From assembly GCA_947463775.1 (NCBI GenBank), contig CANHVD010000358.1:1-6237 (forward strand): DNA of 6,237 nt, written 5' to 3'. Below are positions 1 through 5,407 of this stretch, piece by piece (positions within the stretch are counted from its first letter, which is position 1; each line of letters opens with the position of its first letter). Below the pieces are notes generated by a model. The model searched no databases. It was not told where the DNA came from and was given only the letters and a program-made list of their open reading frames with translations. Source of the stretch: Planctomycetaceae bacterium (GTDB lineage: Bacteria; Planctomycetota; Planctomycetia; Planctomycetales; Planctomycetaceae). The position numbers and the translations under genes are program-made.

Positions 1-3000
1 GCCTGAAAGCGGTTCTTTTATTGCAGGATCGAGAGACTGGCGGATGGAACATCTGGAAGAAAGAGGCCGCTTCCAAAAAGATGTTTTCTTTGACCGGAGT
101 GAAGGACGGGGAATACCGTCTGGCGGTTCGTTCCTTCTACGACGACGATCCAGGAGCCATTGAGCGAATTGATATTCCGACTGATCCGGAGCTGGTGGTC
201 GTCGTGGATTCGCGTGCTCCCACGCTGGTTCTGACGCTGGTCCAAACCGGGTGGAATGAACCTCAGATCGAGTGCGTTATTGCGGAACGTAATCCGGACC
301 CTGCCAGCCTCCGAGTTTTCTCGGTGCCGTCTGCACCAGGAAAGTCGCCTCAACAGCTTGCAGCGAAAATCACGTCATTCAAAAACGAGGGTCGCCACTG
401 GATCTGTCGCATTCATTGTCCGCTGCGGGATGGTGTGTCCCGAATTCGAGTAGAGCTGCGCGATCGAGCTGGAAATCTGGGACGTGAAGATCTCGCTGTC
501 TCCGGAATTCGCAGGCCCGCGCCGATCGTCAGGGCCTCTGCCGTGAAGAATTCAACGTCCGAAGATGATTCTGCGGAGGCAGAAGCTGACGACGCGGCCG
601 ACCACACGGAATTGCCACGTTCATCCGCGAAGAAATCAAAAAGCAAGAAGCCAGAAGCCAAATCAACGCTCTTTACAGATCGCGAGATCTCGGGGATTGG
701 CTGGCAGAATCCAGACGGTCAGCCGAAATCGAAACGAAAACCGCCAGTGATCAGACTCCTGTCCGGAAGTCAGTCGGAGAATGGCGACGAGGACGGGTTT
801 GTCGATCCTCAATTGGCATTGCCTCCCTACGAGGACATGGAAGCGCTTGAGGGGCCTGCTCCTGAAGATGAGGGAGATGATTCGGCCCGGCCAGGTCTGC
901 TTTCGGCCGACGAAACCCCGTCCCTGAATTCACTGGAGCCGATCGGCCCGCTTGTTCCGGAGGTGCCTCAGGCACCGCAGGCGCGGGCCAGCATTGGAGT
1001 GGCGGAGCCACTGCGATCTTCTGAAACACAGGATGATTCGACTTCCGTTGCGGACTATGACATTTTGCTGCGGTCTGCTCGAAACAGCGTGGCACTTGGC
1101 GAAATTGAACAGGCTCTGACCAGATTCCGTGAATGCATAAAGCTTGAGCCCGGTCGCGTGGATGCGCGCCGCGAGTATGCTCATCTGCTGGCTTCTCGTG
1201 AGCAGGCAGCCGCAATTCCTGTGCTGGAGTCAGTACTGAATACAGATCCAGCGGACAGCAAGACGGCCGCGATTCTGGCCGGCATGCTCCTGCGGACAGG
1301 AAAAACCGAAAAGGCGGAGGCCGTTCTGAAGAACGCCACGGCTCTCGTCTCCAATGACCCGGAACTGAACCGAATGATGGTTCAGGCTCTGGTAGCACGT
1401 GGACGAACGCGGGAAGCCGGAGAATATTTTGATCAACATCTGTCCGGAGCAAACACGTTTGAACCGGCTGTTCGCAAAGAAATCATCTCGACCCTGATGT
1501 TGTTGGGGCGACTGGACGAAGCACTGCCGTTAGCACAGGCGGCGGCCAACGAGATTCCCGGGGATCTTGCCACGACCAAAGATCTGATCAGCCTGCTGGT
1601 TCAGCTGGGGCAATTTGACGCCGCAGCGGGAGCAGCCTCAGCATTGAATCTTGACGATCCGGACAGCTGTCTGGAAGCGATTACCCTCGCACGAACACTG
1701 AGCGGGCAGGGGCAGTACGCGACAGCTCAAATGATCCTGAAACGCGCGTTCGAAGTTGATGCGCTGCATCCGGATGCATTGCTGGCGGAAGCCGATCTGT
1801 TGCTGCGACAGGGATTTATTGAAGGGGCACGCAGTAGTCTTGAACGAGGAAAGTTCTCACCAGAAGATCCTCGCGTTCTTCAACTCAGAGCTCGTATTCA
1901 TCTGGCGGCAGGCGAGTTTTCGCAGGCACGTGTCATCATTAGTTCACTGTTGTCTCGAACTTCCGATGTCCCCATGATTCTGCTGCAAGGCCGATTGTAT
2001 GAAGCCATGACAGCGTTTGATCTTGGTGAACAGAATTATCAGTCGGCACTGGCGACTTATCCGGAGAATGCAGAACTTCGCAACGCACTGGCGAATCTCT
2101 ATCTGCAGACCGGACATGAAATGAAAGCATTGGCCGTTCTGGAAAGCAGTCTGCAGCAGCGGTCGCAGAATCCTGTGACCTGGAGATTCTGGGTTCAGGC
2201 CGCCATTCGAAACGGAGAATCCACAAACGCGTTAGCGCGAGTTCTTGCCGAGTTGCAGAATCCGGAATGCAGCGCGTTGTTCAGTCAGCATCTGCATCGT
2301 CTGGCCGGTTGCATTTATTTCCATCAGAAGAACGTCGCTGCGGCGACGACAGAATTTGAATTCAGCGGTATCGAAACGAATTGTCCGACAGACGATCCGG
2401 ACAGTGCCTATGCCTGCTACATGTCTCTCCTTGCGAATGGTGAGGCGATGCGTGCTGACGCCTTTCTCTCAGGATGTCTGACAAATCCGGCCTTCGGAAT
2501 ACGGCTCGCGGCGATTGCCGAAAAGAATCTGGAATATCCTCTGGCCAAGCGAATCGTGCTGGAGTTATCCGAACGCTACCCGGGTAACCAGACTGTACTC
2601 GAACAGTTTTCATCGCTCATGAGTCGCCTTGGTGACCCGTCTGCCCAAAGTGCTTTTCAGGCTTTGCTGGAGCGTGCCCCGCTGAGTGTCCCGGCCCGAC
2701 ATGGCATGGCGTTGATGCACTGGCGAAATGAAGACTTTGAGCAGTCCATGAAGTTCTATGATGCCGTCCTGAGCGATGTTCCTGAACACCGAGATGCCGC
2801 GCTGGATCGAGCACGACTTCTCAGACAGTGGCAGGGGCGTGAAGCCGCGATCTCCGGCTACACCGAAGCAGAAGACGCGCTGAACAATCCGATTCTCTCG
2901 GATGTCCATCGCAGTCTGCTGGACGATCCCGGACTGATCCGCAGCAACATCGGTTTCAATTCTCTGTCGACTGAGCAGCTGTTTGCTCTCCGGCTTGAGC

Positions 3001-4211
3001 GGCAGGCGACATTCCTTTCTGACTGGCGTCCGGATAATACGACGGCTGCTCTGAGGCGGTTGCAGGAGTTGAATCCGGACGATAGCCATGCGGCATTCCT
3101 GCTGGCTCAGCAAAACATCAGCATGGGACGATACGCCGAAGCCGCGGATGCTCTCGAAAAGCTGCTGGCTCGCGATCCTCTGCATGCTCAGGCGGCGATC
3201 GCTCTTGAACGAACTCGTCAGCAATTGCGACCTCGACTGGGATCACACTTTTCGACGTTCTCGCAAAGCGGTCGAAACGGGCTTTCGGAAATCTCAAGGA
3301 CTCGTTTTGGAGCCAAATACTTTAAGCCGGTAGGCACAGGGAATGATGTTTTCTCGATCGGCTATTCGCACATCATGCTTCGCCCCACAGGAAGCGATCA
3401 TGTTCTCGGAAATTCACTGGACCTGGGATACCTCTGGAACGCAACGCCCAATTTCCGAGTCAACGCACAAATGAACGTCGAACAGTATGACGAAGGCTTT
3501 TCCACCAAGCCGGTCTTTCGAATCGATGCAAAGCATCGTGTGCTTGATGGATTAGAACTGGGATTCGTTGGTCACATGGAGAACGTTGCCGAGAACTCTG
3601 AGTCTATTGCTCAGGAAATCTTTCGCTATGGGATTGGCCCAACACTGGACTGGCATTTGTCACAGCGATGGGAGTTAACGGCCGACTACGATATTCAGAA
3701 CTATTCCGATTCAAACCTTGTGCAGACGTTCAATGTTCGCAACATCTACAAGTTCACCACCGCGCCGCGGGAACTGAGAGGAATTCTGCTCTATCACTTT
3801 GAGGATTTCTCGGATCAAACCGTTCGTAATCCGGTTCCCGATTTTCTTCCGGGAACGATTCATCCTTACTTTGCACCGGACCTGTTCAGCTATGTCAATG
3901 CGGGACTGGAATGGCAGCACTGGCTGAATCCCATGACGCTGGGAGCCTATGAATTCTCATACACCGTCCGTTACGCTTTGCAGTGGGATACTCTGCAGGT
4001 GTTCTACAACACCTTTGGTGCCGCATTGAACTGGGACTTTACGGACACAATGCGTCTGTCCGTCTCGACCGATCATATCCTTTCAGGGGAGTATGACAGT
4101 TCCGGTGTTATGGCAACGCTGATGATCAGTTTGCCCGGCGGCCGCGACTTCACTCCGATCCGAAAAACTAAGAAACGCAGCTTTGCCGGCATGAGATCTA
4201 CAACATATTAA
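1..4211 (+). CDS. Large Ig-like / TPR / outer-membrane beta-barrel protein, 5' end missing (PelB/BcsC/PgaA-like architecture)
   Basis: Partial gene: the frame is open to the left edge (first full codon at base 3), giving 1402 visible codons and ending in TAA. The TTG at 21 lies inside a domain and is not a believable start; signal peptide and true start are off-window. Counting from base 3: residues 1-168 look like one partial and one full Ig-like module (VVVVDSRAP near 65-73, RDRAGN at 153-158); 169-350 is a charged, Pro/Ser-rich linker; 351-1078 is a run of TPR-like helix pairs, roughly 20 at 34 residues each; 1079-1378 has alternating hydrophobic, Tyr/Trp/Phe-rich strands typical of an outer-membrane barrel; 1379-1402 is a basic tail. 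TPR followed by a C-terminal barrel is the plan of PelB, BcsC and PgaA, which pass exopolysaccharide across the outer membrane. That role is inferred; the exact family is unknown. The neighbouring PilZ gene fits it. Another large outer-membrane scaffold or porin is possible. Confidence 0.9.
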   Translation, partial: LKAVLLLQDRETGGWNIWKKEAASKKMFSLTGVKDGEYRLAVRSFYDDDPGAIERIDIPTDPELVVVVDSRAPTLVLTLVQTGWNEPQIECVIAERNPDPASLRVFSVPSAPGKSPQQLAAKITSFKNEGRHWICRIHCPLRDGVSRIRVELRDRAGNLGREDLAVSGIRRPAPIVRASAVKNSTSEDDSAEAEADDAADHTELPRSSAKKSKSKKPEAKSTLFTDREISGIGWQNPDGQPKSKRKPPVIRLLSGSQSENGDEDGFVDPQLALPPYEDMEALEGPAPEDEGDDSARPGLLSADETPSLNSLEPIGPLVPEVPQAPQARASIGVAEPLRSSETQDDSTSVADYDILLRSARNSVALGEIEQALTRFRECIKLEPGRVDARREYAHLLASREQAAAIPVLESVLNTDPADSKTAAILAGMLLRTGKTEKAEAVLKNATALVSNDPELNRMMVQALVARGRTREAGEYFDQHLSGANTFEPAVRKEIISTLMLLGRLDEALPLAQAAANEIPGDLATTKDLISLLVQLGQFDAAAGAASALNLDDPDSCLEAITLARTLSGQGQYATAQMILKRAFEVDALHPDALLAEADLLLRQGFIEGARSSLERGKFSPEDPRVLQLRARIHLAAGEFSQARVIISSLLSRTSDVPMILLQGRLYEAMTAFDLGEQNYQSALATYPENAELRNALANLYLQTGHEMKALAVLESSLQQRSQNPVTWRFWVQAAIRNGESTNALARVLAELQNPECSALFSQHLHRLAGCIYFHQKNVAAATTEFEFSGIETNCPTDDPDSAYACYMSLLANGEAMRADAFLSGCLTNPAFGIRLAAIAEKNLEYPLAKRIVLELSERYPGNQTVLEQFSSLMSRLGDPSAQSAFQALLERAPLSVPARHGMALMHWRNEDFEQSMKFYDAVLSDVPEHRDAALDRARLLRQWQGREAAISGYTEAEDALNNPILSDVHRSLLDDPGLIRSNIGFNSLSTEQLFALRLERQATFLSDWRPDNTTAALRRLQELNPDDSHAAFLLAQQNISMGRYAEAADALEKLLARDPLHAQAAIALERTRQQLRPRLGSHFSTFSQSGRNGLSEISRTRFGAKYFKPVGTGNDVFSIGYSHIMLRPTGSDHVLGNSLDLGYLWNATPNFRVNAQMNVEQYDEGFSTKPVFRIDAKHRVLDGLELGFVGHMENVAENSESIAQEIFRYGIGPTLDWHLSQRWELTADYDIQNYSDSNLVQTFNVRNIYKFTTAPRELRGILLYHFEDFSDQTVRNPVPDFLPGTIHPYFAPDLFSYVNAGLEWQHWLNPMTLGAYEFSYTVRYALQWDTLQVFYNTFGAALNWDFTDTMRLSVSTDHILSGEYDSSGVMATLMISLPGGRDFTPIRKTKKRSFAGMRSTTY
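3..506 (+). other. Ig-like / fibronectin-like modules in the large protein
   Basis: Residues 1-168 of the visible protein. The first module is cut by the window edge and ends with the pattern DGEYRLAVRSFYDD, then VVVVDSRAPTL. The second runs from there to RDRAGNLG at 153-160. The order 'DG-Y-hAVR ... hhVD-xxP ... RDRAGN' is a recurring signature of extracytoplasmic Ig-like repeats in planctomycete proteins, in my recollection. More copies probably lie upstream. Likely periplasmic or surface binding modules; the ligand is unknown. Confidence 0.6.
507..1052 (+). other. Charged, low-complexity linker in the large protein
   Basis: Residues 169-350 have no recognisable fold. An acidic Asp/Glu/Ala stretch (nt about 560-605) is followed by a Lys/Ser-rich stretch (SSAKKSKSKKPEAKS, nt about 622-666), then a Pro/Glu/Asp-rich stretch to nt 1050. 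It is probably a disordered spacer between the Ig-like modules and the TPR solenoid. Confidence 0.6.
1053..3236 (+). other. TPR-like solenoid of the large protein
   Basis: Residues 351-1078 consist almost entirely of paired amphipathic helices with TPR spacing. Clear units include SVALGEIEQALTRFRECIKL followed by EPGRVDARREYAHLL, and near the end NISMGRYAEAADALEKLLAR followed by DPLHAQAAIALE. Gly/Ala at the helix contacts and Pro at the repeat boundaries (DPAD, EPGR, DPLH) are typical of TPRs. In PelB, BcsC and PgaA such solenoids sit in the periplasm and bind polymer or modifying enzymes. Here this is analogy only. Confidence 0.85.
3237..4136 (+). other. C-terminal outer-membrane beta-barrel domain
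   Basis: Residues 1079-1378 switch sharply from helical repeats to alternating polar/hydrophobic strands rich in aromatic residues and joined by short turns (for example VFSIGYSHIML, LDLGYLWNATPNFRVNAQMN, WELTADYDIQNY, AYEFSYTVRYALQWDTLQVF). About 300 residues is enough for roughly 14-16 strands, the size of the barrels in PelB, PgaA and BcsC. The last clear strand is GVMATLMISL. The domain boundary was judged by eye. Confidence 0.75.
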
Positions 4212-4693
4212 TCGATAAAATCTTCGGACGGGCTCGCGACAAACTCCGGATGGGCTTCTGACAAATAGGCATCTTCCTGAATTCGTTTCAGTTCTCGCAG
4301 CCACTCCACCTGTAACCAACTGACCACGGCGTTCCACTGTCGAGCGGCTTTGGCATCGCTGGCAAATTCAACAGGCGATTTGTGTAGACTCAGGGCCATT
4401 GCACCGTCTGCTTTTCGACGGACGGTTCCGCTGATCATGAAATGAACCGTACGGCAGAAGATTTCAAGCACCAGCACGCCTTCTCCATGCAGAACAGCTC
4501 GACCTGTCGCGGGAATTTCCAGCAGAGCTCCGGAAGCACTGGCATCCTTGATCACGACAGGGATGCGACGATTTTCTGTCCAAAGATACGCTTCAAGATC
4601 CGGGATATCTCGCACGGGTACGCGATACTCAGCCCGGCGATTATCGTAAGGCAATTTGATCACGCCATCTTCCTCGATTCGAACAGGCATCAT
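4208..4693 (-). CDS. PilZ-domain protein, probable c-di-GMP receptor
   Basis: 161 residues, complete. Both defining PilZ motifs are present: RxxxR at 20-24 (RAEYR, preceded by Arg19) and [D/N]xSxxG at 50-55 (DASASG), 25 residues apart, followed by beta-strands ending near VRRKADGAMALSLHKSP. In this family the arginines and the DxSxxG loop wrap around c-di-GMP, so binding is predicted. The C-terminal third is helical and ends in an acidic tail (SPSEDFID). No signal peptide or membrane segment is seen, so it should be cytoplasmic. The start is the first of two adjacent ATGs; a GGAAG Shine-Dalgarno-like sequence lies 7 bases upstream (4701-4705). It converges on the large barrel gene with overlapping stop codons. 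The likely job, inferred from context, is to couple c-di-GMP to export of a surface polymer; the direct target is unknown. Confidence 0.9.
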   Translation of the reverse strand: MMPVRIEEDGVIKLPYDNRRAEYRVPVRDIPDLEAYLWTENRRIPVVIKDASASGALLEIPATGRAVLHGEGVLVLEIFCRTVHFMISGTVRRKADGAMALSLHKSPVEFASDAKAARQWNAVVSWLQVEWLRELKRIQEDAYLSEAHPEFVASPSEDFID

Positions 4694-4700
4694 GGTCAGA

Positions 4701-4705
4701 CTTCC
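4701..4705 (-). promoter_or_regulatory. Ribosome binding site of the PilZ gene
   Basis: The minus strand reads GGAAG followed by 7 bases and ATG ATG. The spacing suits the first ATG (4691-4693) best and supports that start. Confidence 0.6.
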
Positions 4706-4713
4706 AGTGGGAG

Positions 4714-4739
4714 TTTACAAAATGTAAAGCTGTCTTTAC
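4714..4739. promoter_or_regulatory. Two overlapping dyads of alternating TTTAC half-sites upstream of the PilZ gene
   Basis: On the plus strand, TTTACA (4714-4719), AAA, TGTAAA (4723-4728) is a perfect 6-bp dyad with a 3-base centre. Its right arm is reused in a second perfect dyad: GTAAAG (4724-4729), CTGT, CTTTAC (4734-4739). Three TTTAC half-sites therefore alternate in orientation, 20-46 bases ahead of the PilZ start codon and next to its Shine-Dalgarno. This could be a protein operator, or two mutually exclusive RNA hairpins if the site is transcribed. No regulator can be named. Confidence 0.45.
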
Positions 4740-4822
4740 GTCCAAGGGCAACCTCCATGCCGGGGTCCGCCAACATGAGTCTATTGGTCGAAAAGCCTGG
4801 GTATCCTGAGAAACCTGCAACA

Positions 4823-4839
4823 GTTACAGGGGTTGTAAC
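4823..4839. promoter_or_regulatory. TTACA/TGTAA dyad resembling the one near the PilZ start
   Basis: GTTACA (4823-4828), GGGGT, TGTAAC (4834-4839) is a perfect 6-bp dyad with a 5-base centre. It shares the TTACA-n-TGTAA core with the dyad at 4714-4728, about 110 bases away. The centre lengths differ (5 versus 3), which weakens the case for a single protein site. One 6-bp dyad alone could be chance. Confidence 0.3.
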
Positions 4840-4883
4840 GGGATTATGGTGACCTCGAATTCAGTAATGGCTGTCCCACTGAG

Positions 4884-4932
4884 ACCAATCGATACGACTG
4901 CACGCGAAGGAGGCTGCGAGAGTCGGATTGGT
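4884..4932. repeat. Two-part 12-bp inverted repeat (hairpin)
   Basis: The outer arms ACCAATC (4884-4890) and GATTGGT (4926-4932) pair perfectly; after a 4-base bulge (GATA) the inner arms CGACT (4895-4899) and AGTCG (4921-4925) also pair. That gives 12 bp around a 21-base loop. No T-run follows on either strand, so it is not a standard terminator. It could be the end of a mobile repeat or an RNA stem. Confidence 0.5.
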
Positions 4933-5002
4933 ATTCCCAAAAAGCGGGTGGGTTTTCTATGACGGGTACGTAACTGTTTTAGGGACCATGAACTTTGTTC
5001 AG

Positions 5003-5166
5003 TGGCCTCCGATGGGAGCCAGCACGACGCCTTCGCGAGACACCGAGAATTTCATCGTCGGTGCGACTGCGTGAAAGAGGACGCAGTTCCCCTTCGCTGG
5101 CTCTACTGCTGGCTCTGCTGAAGTTTGTCCACGGCCGCCCTGAAGCCAGAAGCGAGGTCGCGAAGG
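5003..5166. other. Candidate structured element with nested stems
   Basis: Several stems fit together without conflict. 5003-5010 pairs with 5015-5021 (7 bp with one bulged C). CCTTCGCGA (5030-5038) pairs with TCGCGAAGG (5158-5166) over 9 bp and encloses CACCGA/TCGGTG (5041-5046 with 5058-5063) and ACTGCGT/ACGCAGT (5066-5072 with 5081-5087). A near-perfect 12-bp tandem repeat also lies inside (5097-5120). This could be a multi-branched RNA or a structured DNA repeat. Each stem on its own is within what chance can give; the nesting is the argument. Confidence 0.35.
5097..5120. repeat. 12-bp tandem duplication
   Basis: CTGGCTCTACTG at 5097-5108 is followed directly by CTGGCTCTGCTG at 5109-5120, with one mismatch. 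It is a short local duplication with no evident function. Confidence 0.6.
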
Positions 5167-5212
5167 TTTCCCCTCCTCCGGGACGGTTCTCCTGTGAGTG
5201 GTGTGGTTGAGA

Positions 5213-5280
5213 GTAGCCGGATTCGTGAGAATTCGGATGCCGTCCCCGGAATCACACCGAATTCTCACGAATCCGGCTAC
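5213..5280. repeat. Perfect 24-bp inverted repeat, REP/REPIN-like
   Basis: The left arm (5213-5236) starts GTAGCCGG and contains GTGAGAATTC. The right arm (5257-5280) is its exact reverse complement, ending CCGGCTAC. The loop is 20 bases (5237-5256). Each arm carries a GAATTC. 24 perfect pairs cannot be chance. I recall this arm sequence as common between genes in Rhodopirellula-type planctomycetes, which would make it a dispersed REP- or MITE-like element; this is memory, not a search. No T-run follows, so it is not a classic Rho-independent terminator. Confidence 0.85.
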
Positions 5281-5298
5281 AAGAAAACATCTCGCTGT

Positions 5299-5323
5299 GC
5301 ACCGAGCGAAGTCTAGTCGGTGC
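5299..5323. repeat. Hairpin GCACCGA-N11-TCGGTGC
   Basis: GCACCGA (5299-5305) and TCGGTGC (5317-5323) pair perfectly over 7 bp around an 11-base loop. The stem core and loop length match the hairpin at 5041-5063, while the loop sequences differ. It begins 18 bases after the 24-bp inverted repeat. Confidence 0.45.
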
Positions 5324-5338
5324 TGGTTTGGTGCTGGT
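5319..5338. repeat. 9-bp direct repeat GGTGCTGGT
   Basis: GGTGCTGGT occurs at 5319-5327 and again at 5330-5338, separated by TT. It overlaps the right arm of the hairpin at 5299-5323. Probably a local duplication. Confidence 0.6.
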
Positions 5339-5345
5339 GCGGGTT

Positions 5346-5376
5346 CGACTAATGTGAGGCAGCTCACGGAGAGTCG
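5346..5376. repeat. Two-part hairpin downstream of the WD40 gene
   Basis: CGACT (5346-5350) pairs with AGTCG (5372-5376), and inside it GTGAG (5354-5358) pairs with CTCAC (5363-5367) around GCAG. It starts about 31 bases past the WD40 stop codon on the minus strand. There is no T-run after it in either direction, so an intrinsic terminator is not supported, although a 3'-end stabilising stem is possible. Confidence 0.3.
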
Positions 5377-5407
5377 TTGAACGCTCTGTTAGATCGTGTC
5401 AGGCGTC

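Larger units (their letters stand above)
4694..5407. other. Intergenic region of about 714 bases without a convincing gene
   Basis: Lies between the starts-side of the PilZ gene and the stop of the WD40 gene. Open frames here are short, lack ribosome binding sites, and several run through a perfect inverted repeat, so none is called. Contents, left to right: PilZ upstream dyads (4714-4839), a two-part hairpin (4884-4932), a possible multi-stem structure (5003-5166), a 24-bp inverted repeat (5213-5280), a hairpin and tandem repeat (5299-5338), and a weak two-part hairpin (5346-5376). I see no tRNA, rRNA or clear sigma-70 promoter. Confidence 0.6.

Noticed and set aside
21..23. TTG as the start codon of the large gene
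   Set aside because: The frame is open to the window edge and the TTG lies inside an Ig-like module with no signal peptide after it; the true start is upstream.
751..1452. 233-codon minus-strand open frame
   Set aside because: Antisense shadow of the linker/TPR part of the large gene; low-complexity Pro/Arg-rich product.
2610..3224. 204-codon minus-strand open frame
   Set aside because: Antisense shadow of the TPR region; no domain or ribosome site.
4730..4770. Sigma-70 promoter for the PilZ gene (TTGCCC or TTGGAC with a 17-base spacer, minus strand)
   Set aside because: The matching -10 hexamers (TTTACA, TTTTGT) are poor, so I do not call a promoter.
4442..4852. 136-codon plus-strand open frame
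   Set aside because: Mostly antisense to the PilZ gene, whose motifs and start are well supported.
4939..4957. AAAA...TTTT stretch (AAAAAGCGGGTGGGTTTT) as a terminator
   Set aside because: Only four A-T pairs around a G-rich centre that does not self-pair; too weak.
5213..5280. CRISPR repeat unit or Rho-independent terminator
   Set aside because: Only one inverted pair without a spacer array, and no T-run on either side.
4999..5367. 122-codon open frame on the minus strand starting with GTG
   Set aside because: It runs straight through the 24-bp inverted repeat and other hairpins, has no ribosome binding site, and its product resembles no family I know.
5125..5380. Short plus-strand open frames encoding RIRENSD and NSHESGY peptides
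   Set aside because: These are translations of the inverted repeat arms, not genes.
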